Assembly (NCBI GenBank): GCA_036506495.1
Contig: DASXRQ010000111.1
Location: forward strand, 1 to 23,154
Direction of reading: 5' to 3'
DNA: 23,154 nt
DNA from: DASXRC01 sp036506495
GTDB taxonomy: Bacteria; Actinomycetota; Actinomycetes; Mycobacteriales; Micromonosporaceae
Within the stretch, counting starts at the first letter, position 1, and every line of letters starts with the position of its first letter. Made by a program: the position numbers and the translations under genes. Below the pieces are notes generated by a model. The model was not told the origin of the DNA. It made no database searches and worked only from the letters and a program-made list of their open reading frames with translations. Shown piece by piece: positions 14,423-21,768 of the stretch.

Positions 14423-15606
14423 CCATAGAGGGCCTGGCTGCCCTGCGTACCCCCGAAGGAACGACCGCGCTCGCCGCGGCGGCCGAGCTGGCCGTAGCAG
14501 ACCCGCTGACGGCGGCCTCGGCGCTACGCGCGCGCGGCCATGATCCCGCGCTCGCGGCCGCGGCGTTGACCCAGGCGACGCTGCGCCGGCGGGCGGCGGA
14601 CAAGTTCGGCCCGGCCGCCGCCCGGATGTTCTTCACGCGGACCGGGCTCGAGCAGTCCACCCGGACGGTGGTCGCGGACCGGCGCGCGGCCAGGCTCGCG
14701 GCCGACGGCGTTCGCGCCCTCGCCGACCTGGGTTGCGGTCTGGGCGCCGACGCGCTCGCGGCCGCACGGGCTGGCATCCGGGTGTACGCCGTGGAGGCGG
14801 ATCCGTTCACCGCCGCGCTCGCGGAGGCCAACGCGGAGGCCCTCGGCCTGTCCGATCGGGTGACCGTGACCGTCGCGGACGCCACGACCGTCGATGTGTC
14901 GAGCGTGGACGCCGTGTTCTGCGATCCGGCCCGCCGGCGGGTCGGCACCGGCCGCCGGGTGTTCGACCCGTACTACTACTCCCCACCCTGGGATTTCGTG
15001 CTGAGCCTGGCCACCCGGGTCCCGCGGACGGTCGTGAAGGTCGCCCCGGGCATCGACCATGAGCTGATCCCGGCCGGCGCGGAGGCCGAGTGGGTCAGCG
15101 TCGACGGCGACGTCGTCGAGGCGGCACTGTGGTGTGGGCCGATGGCCCGGACTCCCCGCCGGGCGACCCTGCTGTCCCGGCGGGGCTCCCCACACGAACT
15201 CGTCGGCTCGGCGGACGCCTCGGCGCCGGTCGGAATCGTGCGTCGGTTCCTCTACGACCCGGACGGTGCGGTCGTCCGTGCCCACCTCGTCGCCGCATTC
15301 GCCGCCACAGTGGACGGGGTGCTGGCGGACTCCACGATCGCGTACGTGTACGCCGACGCGGACGCCCTGACGACGTTCGCCCGACGATTCCGGGTACACG
15401 ACGCGCTTCGCTTCTCCCTCAAGCGGCTGCGCGCGCTGCTACGGGGTCGCGGAATCGGCCGGGTGGAGATCCTCAAACGCGGGTCGGCGCTGGACCCCGA
15501 GCACCTCCGCCGCGACCTTCGCCTGTCCGGGGACGGCTCGGCGACGCTCGTGCTGACGCGGGTGGCCGGGGAACCGACCGTGCTGATCTGCGATCCGGTG
15601 GACTGA
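14419..15606 (+). CDS. Class I SAM-dependent methyltransferase with THUMP-like C-terminus
   Basis: A probable nucleic-acid methyltransferase of about 395 residues. The Rossmann SAM site is ADLGCGLGADALA (102-114) with an acidic residue in VYAVEAD. The presumed catalytic motif is FCDPARR (167-173), which resembles the DPPR/NPPY-type motifs of base methyltransferases. The C-terminal part (about 300-395; RFRVHDALRFSLKRLRALLR, GRVEILKRGSALDPEHLRR, TRVAGEPTVLICDP) fits the THUMP-like domain family. The target RNA or DNA is unknown. Homologous-looking coding sequence (LRTPEGTTALAAAAELA...ALRARGHDPALAAAAL) extends upstream of the first usual start (TTG 14566). The only sensible start is CTG 14419, overlapping the DUF1918 TGA as CTGA. 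The 3' end is overlapped by the MFS gene. Confidence 0.85.
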   Translation: MTIEGLAALRTPEGTTALAAAAELAVADPLTAASALRARGHDPALAAAALTQATLRRRAADKFGPAAARMFFTRTGLEQSTRTVVADRRAARLAADGVRALADLGCGLGADALAAARAGIRVYAVEADPFTAALAEANAEALGLSDRVTVTVADATTVDVSSVDAVFCDPARRRVGTGRRVFDPYYYSPPWDFVLSLATRVPRTVVKVAPGIDHELIPAGAEAEWVSVDGDVVEAALWCGPMARTPRRATLLSRRGSPHELVGSADASAPVGIVRRFLYDPDGAVVRAHLVAAFAATVDGVLADSTIAYVYADADALTTFARRFRVHDALRFSLKRLRALLRGRGIGRVEILKRGSALDPEHLRRDLRLSGDGSATLVLTRVAGEPTVLICDPVD

Positions 15607-16809
15607 GGACGCTTTCCGGCCCACATCCATCTGCCGCCACGTCGGCTGGACGAACGGCGCCACGGTGACCGTCAGATAGAGCCCGCCGAGGGTAAGCAGC
15701 GCGCCGGCCAGGCCCAGCCGTTCGATCGCCCAGCCGCCCACCAGACCGCCCAGCGGGATGCCCGCCCAGGCCACCGCGGTAGAAAGTCCCTGCACGCGGG
15801 CCATCAGCGCCTCGGGCACCCGCTCATACACCACCGCGCCGAGGATGGGGTTGATCGCTGCGATGCCGACGCCGGCCGCGAACGACACTGCGTACACGAC
15901 CCAGAGGTCGTGGGCCATCGCGGCCGCGACGTAGCGCGGCCCCCCGCCCACGACGAAGCCGACCGCGAAGACCCAGAATCGGGAGACCCGCGGCGCGAAG
16001 GCCGTGAACACGGCGTTGCCCAGCACCGCACCGACGGCGAACACGGCCATGACCGCGCCGAGCGCCACTGGCGAGCGGGCAATCTCGCGCGCCCATACCG
16101 GCAGGAACACCGAGGTGTACGCCGCGTCGAACAGGTTCGTGAAAAACAGCATCGCGACGATGGCGGCGACAAGGCGGTCGCGACGCAGGAACGCCAGCCC
16201 GCCGTGCAGGGCGCGCAGGTACGGCTCGCCGGCGTCCCGATCGACGCGGGGCGTGGTGACGAGAAACCCGACCACGAGCGCGCCGAATGCGAACGTGGCC
16301 GCGTCGATGAGCAGCACGGTCGGCGCGTCGAACCGCCAGATCAGCACACCCGCTAGCGGCGCGCCCAGCAGTGTCGCCAGCCGGGCGAGCCCGTCGTAGA
16401 GGCTGGTCGCCCGAGTCATCTCGATGCCCGAGGCCGTGACCGTCCGCGGGAAGACCACTCGCTTGGCGGTGTCGCCGGACCCGCGGAGAGCACCGGCGAC
16501 CGCGACGAGGACGAGCAGCACGGGGAACGTCAGGCCGCGGTGCTGGAGCGCCGGGATGGCCCCGACGACGAGCGCGCTCGTCGCATCGGCGGCGACGCTG
16601 GCCCGGCGGGCGCCGACGCGATCGAGCAGGGGGCCACCGAGCGCGCAGGCGAGGACGTACGGCAGCGTCTCGGCGAACGCGACCAGGCCCGTCCTGCCGG
16701 CGCTGCCGGTGGTCACGAACACGAACCACGGCAGCGCCAGGGAGGTCATCCGGGTGCCGATCATCGAGACCGCCTCGGCGGTCAGCAGCGCCACCAGGCC
16801 ACGTCTCAT
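15439..16809 (-). CDS. MFS transporter
   Basis: A 456-residue major facilitator protein with about 12 hydrophobic segments between residues 1 and 390. Typical features are the N-terminal start RGLVALLTAEAVSMIGTRMTSLALPWFV, the motif-A-like loop GGPLLDRVGARR (58-69), and a central cytoplasmic loop near HGGLAFLRRDR. It resembles the macrolide-efflux/EntS-like exporters of actinomycetes; the substrate is unknown. ATG 16809 overlaps the stop of the upstream arsR-type gene as ATGA, so the pair is co-transcribed and the regulator likely controls the pump. The transporter core seems to end near residue 395 (PTWRQMD). The last 61 residues are hydrophilic, and most are encoded antisense to the methyltransferase 3' end. 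Confidence 0.88.
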   Translation of the reverse strand: MRRGLVALLTAEAVSMIGTRMTSLALPWFVFVTTGSAGRTGLVAFAETLPYVLACALGGPLLDRVGARRASVAADATSALVVGAIPALQHRGLTFPVLLVLVAVAGALRGSGDTAKRVVFPRTVTASGIEMTRATSLYDGLARLATLLGAPLAGVLIWRFDAPTVLLIDAATFAFGALVVGFLVTTPRVDRDAGEPYLRALHGGLAFLRRDRLVAAIVAMLFFTNLFDAAYTSVFLPVWAREIARSPVALGAVMAVFAVGAVLGNAVFTAFAPRVSRFWVFAVGFVVGGGPRYVAAAMAHDLWVVYAVSFAAGVGIAAINPILGAVVYERVPEALMARVQGLSTAVAWAGIPLGGLVGGWAIERLGLAGALLTLGGLYLTVTVAPFVQPTWRQMDVGRKASSVHRIADQHGRFPGHPRQHERRRAVPGQAKVAAEVLGVQRRPAFEDLHPADSATP

Positions 16810-17396
16810 CGCCCGCTCCCCTCACCCGCGGCTTCCAGGAACGGCATGATCTGGGCCTGCACGACAACGTGCGCGGCGTCCGGCGGCGCATCGGTCGCGG
16901 CGTCGGGGTCATCGGCGCGCCGGTACCGGGCGATCAGCGAGAAGAGGGCGTCGTGCAGCTCCTTTGCCTCGCCCGCGGTCAGCCGCAGTCGCCAGTCGCT
17001 GACCGTTACACACTCCTGCCAGTCCCGCGGCAGGCTCGGCAGCTCCGTGATAAAGCGGTCGACCCGCTCGGCGTACTGGGTGGCGACCGCCCGCATATAC
17101 GTCTCGGCGTCGGCCCACCCCTGCGGGCCCGGGTCCTCGAGCGTGGTAGTCCGGTGCGCGGCTCGCCACCAGCGCTCCCGGCCCACGCCGCGCCCCGTCT
17201 CCTCGACGATGAACCCGTGCGCCGCCAGCTGCCGCAGGTGGTAGCTCGTGGCGCCGCTGGACTGGCCAAGCCGCTCGGCGAGCTGGGTGGCGGTGGCCGG
17301 CCCGTGCTCGCGGAGCACTCCGAGCAGCCGCACCCGCAGCGGGTGGGCCAGTCCGCGCAGCGATGTGGGATCGAGTTTGACGACATCCCTAGGCAT
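16806..17396 (-). CDS. ArsR/winged-HTH transcriptional regulator
   Basis: A 196-residue regulator with an N-terminal winged helix: LRGLAHPLRVRLLGVLREHGPATATQLAERLGQSSGATSYHLRQLAAHGFIVEE (about 14-66). This is typical of ArsR-type repressors that are not metal sensors; no metal-binding CxC is seen in the helix. The C-terminal half (about 80-196) is helical and of the size found in actinobacterial regulators paired with MFS pumps. It is probably the local repressor of the arsR-MFS pair. ATG 17396 was chosen over the in-frame upstream ATG 17432 because a promoter with -10 TATCTT lies 7 nt before it, implying a leaderless mRNA; no Shine-Dalgarno exists. Confidence 0.9.
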   Translation of the reverse strand: MPRDVVKLDPTSLRGLAHPLRVRLLGVLREHGPATATQLAERLGQSSGATSYHLRQLAAHGFIVEETGRGVGRERWWRAAHRTTTLEDPGPQGWADAETYMRAVATQYAERVDRFITELPSLPRDWQECVTVSDWRLRLTAGEAKELHDALFSLIARYRRADDPDAATDAPPDAAHVVVQAQIMPFLEAAGEGSGR

Positions 17397-17397
17397 G

Positions 17398-17433
17398 TTT
17401 GCAAAGATACCGCTGCAAAGCTTCCTCTGCAAG
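17398..17433 (-). promoter_or_regulatory. arsR promoter and 14-bp phased operator-like repeats
   Basis: On the minus strand TTGCAG (17432-17427), a 17-nt spacer and TATCTT (17409-17404) form a good promoter, with the predicted start at the ATG itself. On the plus strand three copies of TGCAAAG/TGCAAAG/TGCAAG begin at 17400, 17414 and 17428, exactly 14 bp apart. They cover both promoter boxes and are probably the binding site of the regulator or of another factor. Confidence 0.6.
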
Positions 17434-17445
17434 CCGCTCTTCCCG

Positions 17446-17507
17446 GTCGATCTAGGGCCAATGCTGGTGCTTGGAGATCAACTAAGCAGAATTCGCCCTA
17501 GATCGAC
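17446..17507 (-). terminator. Inverted repeat E4, candidate terminator
   Basis: Perfect 13-bp arms GTCGATCTAGGGC (17446-17458) and GCCCTAGATCGAC (17495-17507) are separated by 36 bp that are AT-richer than the surroundings. It starts 21 nt after the stop of the small gene at 17528 and lies upstream of the arsR promoter. There is no T-run. It could end transcription of the tsaD-side operon or be a miniature repeat. Confidence 0.5.
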
Positions 17508-17527
17508 TGCCATTGTGATCGCCGCTC

Positions 17528-17782
17528 TCAGCGGTCGACCGGCGTGAAATCCCAGACGTGCGGGCTGCGGGCCACCAGGTGCTCCGGTGGGTCGGCGAGC
17601 GACTGCGCGTCGCTGCGCCACTTGGAGATCACCACGATCCGGTGATCGGTAGACGCGAACACCTCGGACGACACGTGCAGCGGATGCACCTCGATCGCCG
17701 GCACCGCCGTGTCGCACACCCACGAGAGCAGGTCGGTGAAGCGCTGCGGATTCGCCCGCACCTCCCACATCCGAACGATCAT
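17528..17782 (-). CDS. Conserved small protein, possible ABM-like alpha/beta barrel
   Basis: An 84-residue soluble protein. The order of elements (IVRMWEVRANPQRFTDLLSWVC, then AVPAIEVHPLHVSSEVFAS, then HRIVVISKWRSDAQSL, then VWDFTPVD) suggests a small dimeric alpha/beta barrel of the antibiotic-biosynthesis-monooxygenase kind. I recall similar proteins beside tsaD in related actinomycetes. No catalytic residue can be named and function is unknown. ATG 17782 was chosen; a TTG at 17794 would add four residues. It lies 19 nt downstream of the tsaD stop on the same strand. With no Shine-Dalgarno, it may be translated from the tsaD mRNA or from a local promoter (TATTGT lies 8 nt before the ATG). 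Confidence 0.75.
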   Translation of the reverse strand: MIVRMWEVRANPQRFTDLLSWVCDTAVPAIEVHPLHVSSEVFASTDHRIVVISKWRSDAQSLADPPEHLVARSPHVWDFTPVDR

Positions 17783-17801
17783 GGGACCGGACAATACACA
17801 C

Positions 17802-18851
17802 TCACCCCGGCACGCTCACCATGGCCAGAGGCATGGCCGAGTCGGCGGGGAGATCCAGCCGGCTAGGTGCCACTCCTGCGGCGGCGAGATGGGACCCGAG
17901 CGCCGCGACCATCGCGCCGTTGTCGGTGCAGAGCCTCGGCCGGGGTATGCGCAGCGCGATGCCCCGCTGGGCGCACCGCCGCACGGCGAGCGCGCGGAGT
18001 CGGGAGTTGGCAGCTACCCCGCCGCCGATGACGAGCATGTCGACGCCGTTCTCGTCGCAGGCGGCGACCGCCTTGGCGGTCAGCACGTCGCAGACCGCCT
18101 CCTGGAAGCTGGCTGCCACCTGGGCCACCGGGACCGGCTCACCGGCCCGCTCGCGCGCCTCGACCCATCGGGCGACCGCGGTCTTGAGCCCGGAGAATGA
18201 GAAGTCGAACCGATGGTCGGCCTGATCTCGCGGCGCCGTCAGCCCACGCGGAAAGGCGATCGAGGCGGGGTCGCCGTCGCGGGCCGCCCGGTCGATAGGC
18301 GGCCCGCCCGGGAACGGCAGGCCGAGCAGCCGGGCCACCTTGTCAAACGCCTCGCCGGCCGCGTCGTCGATCGTGCCGCCCAGCGGCCGTACGCCTCGGG
18401 CGAGGTCGTCGACCAACAACAGCGACGAGTGGCCGCCGGAGACGAGCAGGGCGACGGCCGGCTCCGGCAGCGGGCCGTGCTCGAGGGTGTCCACGGCCAC
18501 GTGCGCCGCCAGGTGGTTGACCCCGTAGATGGGTTTCTCAATGGCCACGGCGTACCCCTTGGCCGCCGCGACCCCGACGAGGAGAGCGCCCGCCAGTCCC
18601 GGGCCAGCGGTGACGGCGATCGCGTCGACATCGCGGAGCGCGATCCCGGCGTCGGTGAGGGCCCGGCTCATGGTGGGCACGATCGCCTCGAGGTGGGCGC
18701 GGCTCGCCACCTCCGGAACGACCCCGCCGAACCGCGCGTGTTCGTCCACACTGGATGCCAGGGCGTCCGCGAGCAGCGTGCGACCGCGGACGATCCCGAT
18801 GCCGGTCTCGTCGCAAGACGTCTCGATCCCCAGGATCAGGGGTTCACTCAT
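17802..18851 (-). CDS. tsaD: tRNA N6-threonylcarbamoyladenosine synthase subunit TsaD
   Basis: TsaD transfers threonylcarbamoyl from TC-AMP to A37 of ANN-decoding tRNAs, working with TsaB and TsaE, both encoded just upstream. The 349-residue protein has the ASKHA fold: GIETSCDET (8-16), VVPEVASRAH, TAGPGLAGALLVG, then the metal-binding NHLAAH with His113 and His117. VSGGHSSLLL and GEAFDKVARLLGLPFPGG follow, then a late metal Asp in CTDNGAMVA. The ATG overlaps the rimI end by 8 nt (ATGAGTGA), indicating translational coupling. It is last or next to last in the operon starting at alr. Confidence 0.97.
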   Translation of the reverse strand: MSEPLILGIETSCDETGIGIVRGRTLLADALASSVDEHARFGGVVPEVASRAHLEAIVPTMSRALTDAGIALRDVDAIAVTAGPGLAGALLVGVAAAKGYAVAIEKPIYGVNHLAAHVAVDTLEHGPLPEPAVALLVSGGHSSLLLVDDLARGVRPLGGTIDDAAGEAFDKVARLLGLPFPGGPPIDRAARDGDPASIAFPRGLTAPRDQADHRFDFSFSGLKTAVARWVEARERAGEPVPVAQVAASFQEAVCDVLTAKAVAACDENGVDMLVIGGGVAANSRLRALAVRRCAQRGIALRIPRPRLCTDNGAMVAALGSHLAAAGVAPSRLDLPADSAMPLAMVSVPG

Positions 18852-19284
18852 CGCGCATCATCACCAGAGCGTCGGTGTTGCTGGGTTGGTAGTAGCCGCG
18901 GCGTACGCCGACGATGTCGAATCCGCGGCTCGCGTACAGCCGTTGCGCCGGGCCGTTGTCCGCGGCGACCTCGAGCAGCACCTTGTGGGCACCGCACCGG
19001 GCGGCCTCGTCGAGCAGGGCGTCCAGCAGCGCCCGGCCGACACCCCGCCGTTGGGCGTCGCGCCGGACCGCGATGTTCTGCACCCACGCCTCGTCCGGGG
19101 GGTTGACCGCGAGCCCGGCGTACCCTTCGACGGTCCCATCGTCGTCGAGCGCCACCAAGTAGTGGTGGCCGTTGGCGAGCTCGTTCCAGAACATTGCCGG
19201 CGACCACTGCTCGGCGCCGAACAGGTCGGCCTCGATCGCGAGCACGCGCTCGATGTGCCACCACCGGAAGCGTTCCAGCTTCAC
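18844..19284 (-). CDS. rimI: Ribosomal-protein-alanine N-acetyltransferase
   Basis: A GNAT acetyltransferase of about 146 residues. It opens with KLERFRWWHIERVLAIEADLFGAEQWSPAMFWNEL, the RimI start. It then has the acetyl-CoA-binding motif region VQNIAVRRDAQRRGVGRALLDALL (R-R-x-x-x-R-R-G-x-G-x-x-L). The end, ADNGPAQRLYASRGFDIVGVRRGYY, is typical. RimI acetylates the N-terminal alanine of ribosomal protein S18 in E. coli; actinobacterial homologues may have wider targets. Two adjacent GTG codons (19287 and 19284) could be the start; GAGGA 7 nt before the second favours 19284. It sits between tsaB and tsaD, the common order. Confidence 0.92.
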   Translation of the reverse strand: MKLERFRWWHIERVLAIEADLFGAEQWSPAMFWNELANGHHYLVALDDDGTVEGYAGLAVNPPDEAWVQNIAVRRDAQRRGVGRALLDALLDEAARCGAHKVLLEVAADNGPAQRLYASRGFDIVGVRRGYYQPSNTDALVMMRDE

Positions 19285-19294
19285 CACGCTGTCC

Positions 19295-19984
19295 TCATCG
19301 CAAGACGGCCTTCGGGGCACGCGGCGCCACCGCGTCGGGGCGACGCAGGTAGAGCGGCGTCAGTCGTTCGCTCGGCGCGGCGGCGAGCACCCGGTCCGAG
19401 GCCAGCGCGACCAGCGCCGCCGGCGGCGGATAGCGCGGCTCGTCCGCCACGGTCAGGTCGAGGAGGTCGGCGTACCGTTGGGCGCCCTCGCCGACCGCCC
19501 ACCGGACGCCCAGCCGGGCCACCGCGTCGAGCACGTCGTCCGGCCTGCCCACCGCGGGTCCGAACAGGCGTGCACCGCCCACCTCGTACACCGCCCAATA
19601 GATCTCGCGGCGGCGCGCGTCGGTCGCGACGAGGACCGGACCCGCGTCGGCGTCGGCGGACGTGGCGGCCAGCCCGATCGCGTCGAGCGAGCACACGCCG
19701 TACGTCGGGACGTCCAGCGCCTGGCCCATGCTCGCCGCGGTCGCCAGCCCGACGCGCAGCCCGGTGAACGGCCCCGGGCCGAGCCCAGCGACGATCGCCA
19801 CGAGGTCGCGGACCCGCGCGCCCGTCTCGCGCAGGACGGCCTCCACCTCCGGTGCGAGCAGCTCGCCGTGCGCCCGGGCGTCCACCGTGCGTCGTTGGGC
19901 AAGCAGCGCGACGCCGCCCAGGGAGATCTCCGCCAGCGCCGCCGTGACCGCCGGCGTCGCCGAATCCAGCACGAGTACGCGCAC
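19295..19984 (-). CDS. tsaB: tRNA threonylcarbamoyladenosine biosynthesis protein TsaB
   Basis: TsaB is the ASKHA-fold partner of TsaD, needed for t6A37 formation on tRNA. The 229-residue protein starts VRVLVLDSATPAVTAAL, followed by the family blocks AHGELLAPEVEAVL, VAGLGPGPFTGLRVGLATA and VPTYGVCSLDAIG. DARRREIYWAVYE also matches the family. GTG 19984 gives the standard N-terminus; the longer upstream frame is a Pro/Arg-rich shadow of tsaE. AGGG is 9 nt before the start, and TAGGGT is 7 nt before it, so either an SD or a leaderless internal start is possible. The gap to tsaE is 47 nt. rimI begins about 10 nt beyond its stop. Confidence 0.94.
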   Translation of the reverse strand: MRVLVLDSATPAVTAALAEISLGGVALLAQRRTVDARAHGELLAPEVEAVLRETGARVRDLVAIVAGLGPGPFTGLRVGLATAASMGQALDVPTYGVCSLDAIGLAATSADADAGPVLVATDARRREIYWAVYEVGGARLFGPAVGRPDDVLDAVARLGVRWAVGEGAQRYADLLDLTVADEPRYPPPAALVALASDRVLAAAPSERLTPLYLRRPDAVAPRAPKAVLR

Positions 19985-20031
19985 GTTATGCACCCTAATG
20001 CGGCGGCTGACAGGGTGCGGATGTTGCGGCA

Positions 20032-20508
20032 CTACCGCAGGCGGCGGTGCCAGTCGCCGCCGTGACCGATGAGTTCGACGATCCGCGCGTCGTCGTCGAG
20101 GCGCTCGATCCGCACCTCGAGGTACGCGTCGGCGAGCTGCTCCACGACGCCCTCGCCCCACTCGACGACGGTCACCGAGTCGTCGACCGACGCGTCCAGG
20201 TCGAGGTCGTCCACCTCGGCCCGCGGGTCGGCAACCGCGCCGAGCCGGTACGCGTCGACATGCACCATCGGCACCCGGCCGCCACGGGCCGGATCCGGCC
20301 GGTGCACCCGGGCGATCACGAACGTGGGGGAGGTGACCTCGCCGGCCACACCGAGTCCGGCCCCGATGCCCTGGGCCAGCGCGGTCTTGCCCGCCCCCAG
20401 CGGGCCGGTGAGCAACACCAGGTCGCCCGCGCGGAGCATGCCGGCGAGCGACCGGCCGAAGGCACGGGTTTCCTCGACCGTGGACAGCTTGTGCTCCGTC
20501 ACCGCCAC
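20032..20508 (-). CDS. tsaE: tRNA threonylcarbamoyladenosine biosynthesis ATPase TsaE
   Basis: TsaE is the P-loop ATPase that resets the TsaB-TsaD complex during t6A synthesis. The 158-residue protein has the Walker A GPLGAGKT (35-42) in LVLLTGPLGAGKTALAQGIGAGLG. It continues EVTSPTFVIARVH, then MVHVDAYRLG, then VTVVEWGEGV near residue 120-135, all family hallmarks. There are two candidate starts: GTG 20508, and GTG 20502, which overlaps the upstream hydrolase stop as GTGA. Both leave the domain intact. It is transcribed after the hydrolase and before tsaB. Confidence 0.95.
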   Translation of the reverse strand: MAVTEHKLSTVEETRAFGRSLAGMLRAGDLVLLTGPLGAGKTALAQGIGAGLGVAGEVTSPTFVIARVHRPDPARGGRVPMVHVDAYRLGAVADPRAEVDDLDLDASVDDSVTVVEWGEGVVEQLADAYLEVRIERLDDDARIVELIGHGGDWHRRLR

Positions 20509-21707
20509 CTGCCGCCGTCCGTCGCCGGGCCGATCTTCTCGAGGAAGTCCAGGAGGGCCGCGTTCACCTCGTCGGCGTGCTCGAGCATCAGCACGTGTCC
20601 GCTGTCGGGGACCGTGACGAACTCGGCGTCGGGCAGGTGCCGCACGATCTCCTGGGAGTGCGTCACCGGCGTAATCATGTCCTTGTCCCCAACGATGACC
20701 AGGGTCGGCGTCGAACTTAGGGCGACGAGGGCCGGGTACCGCGCGTGCGTGGAGAGCGTGCGCAGGTATCGAGCGACCGTCTCGACCGAGGTCCGGGAGT
20801 TCATCTGCTCGACAAACGAGACGAGCGCCGGGCTCGGCAGCGGCGAACCGAAGCCGTACCGCCGGGTGAGCAGCCAGGCCAGGTCCGATGACGCCTGCCG
20901 TGCTCGATCGATCATGCCGCCGGTCAGGCGCGTTGCGTTGTTCACCAGCGGGAGCAGCGGCCCGCCCGCCCGCGCGATGAGCGCCGGCAGGCCGAACTTC
21001 ACCTGCTCGAGCCGGCCGCCGGACGTGGCCATGAGCACAACCGCGGCCACCCGTTCCTTGAAGTATTCGGGGAACAGCTCGGCGAACGCCATGATGGTCA
21101 TGCCGCCCATCGAGTGTCCGACGAGGACCGCCGGTCCGTTCGGCACGGTCTCGTCGAGCACCGCGCGCAGCGATTCACCGAGCGCCGCCAGCTCGTACTC
21201 ACCGTTCTCGAGCTTGCCCGACCGCCCGTGACCGGGCTGGTCGTAGAAGACCAACCGGTAGTCCCCCTGCCGGGTCAGCATCTTGCGCTGGAAGTGGAAC
21301 GTGCCCATGTCGAGGCAGAAGCCGTGCACGAACACGATCGTCGGCTCGGGCACGGCCCGGGGCAGCCCGCCGACATCCACCGCCAGGTCCCCATCGAGCT
21401 CCACGCCGTCGGTCGGCTCAACGACCTCCACGTACAGATCGGTGCCGTCGCGGCCAACCACGGTGAGCGCCTCGTCGTACGGCAGCTCTCCGAAGTCTTC
21501 ATCGGCGTACGGGTCGGGGGCGCCTCGCTTGGTCCGTCGCACGAACGCGCGCTCGGTGGCGACGCCGGCGGCAACCCCGGCCGCGGCCACGCCGACCAGC
21601 GCACCGATAAGCCCAGCGCGCCTGGCGCGCGACGAAGCCGGACTCACCTTGCTTCCCGGTTCGTTCGCCGCGCGCCGCCCACGGGTGACGCCCTTCCTCC
21701 GCGCCAC
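20499..21707 (-). CDS. Alpha/beta hydrolase, membrane-anchored
   Basis: A 402-residue alpha/beta-hydrolase-fold enzyme with an N-terminal basic stretch (many Arg/Lys up to residue 30). One hydrophobic segment (about 31-52, GLIGALVGVAAAGVAAGVAT) follows, so it is likely anchored to the membrane. The catalytic triad is visible: nucleophile Ser199 in VGHSMGG, Asp343 in VGDKDMITP and His371 in PDSGHVLMLEH. The oxyanion motif is VHGFCLDMG (127-135). The substrate is unknown; lysophospholipase or esterase activity is common in the family. I recall the same alr-hydrolase-tsaE order in Streptomyces. GTG 21707 has no clear Shine-Dalgarno, so the start is uncertain. The gap to alr is 61 nt, with no further signal seen. 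Confidence 0.9.
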   Translation of the reverse strand: MARRKGVTRGRRAANEPGSKVSPASSRARRAGLIGALVGVAAAGVAAGVATERAFVRRTKRGAPDPYADEDFGELPYDEALTVVGRDGTDLYVEVVEPTDGVELDGDLAVDVGGLPRAVPEPTIVFVHGFCLDMGTFHFQRKMLTRQGDYRLVFYDQPGHGRSGKLENGEYELAALGESLRAVLDETVPNGPAVLVGHSMGGMTIMAFAELFPEYFKERVAAVVLMATSGGRLEQVKFGLPALIARAGGPLLPLVNNATRLTGGMIDRARQASSDLAWLLTRRYGFGSPLPSPALVSFVEQMNSRTSVETVARYLRTLSTHARYPALVALSSTPTLVIVGDKDMITPVTHSQEIVRHLPDAEFVTVPDSGHVLMLEHADEVNAALLDFLEKIGPATDGGRWR

Positions 21708-21768
21708 GCAGCGGGCTGCGCCCGGCGCGTCGCCTCGATCCAGGCGCCGCCGGCGGCGCTGTGCTCAC

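Noticed and set aside
14034..14948. 304-codon minus-strand frame across the DUF1918/methyltransferase start region
   Set aside because: It overlaps the groES promoter and CIRCE sites, and its product is Ser/Ala/Arg low complexity; no family resemblance.
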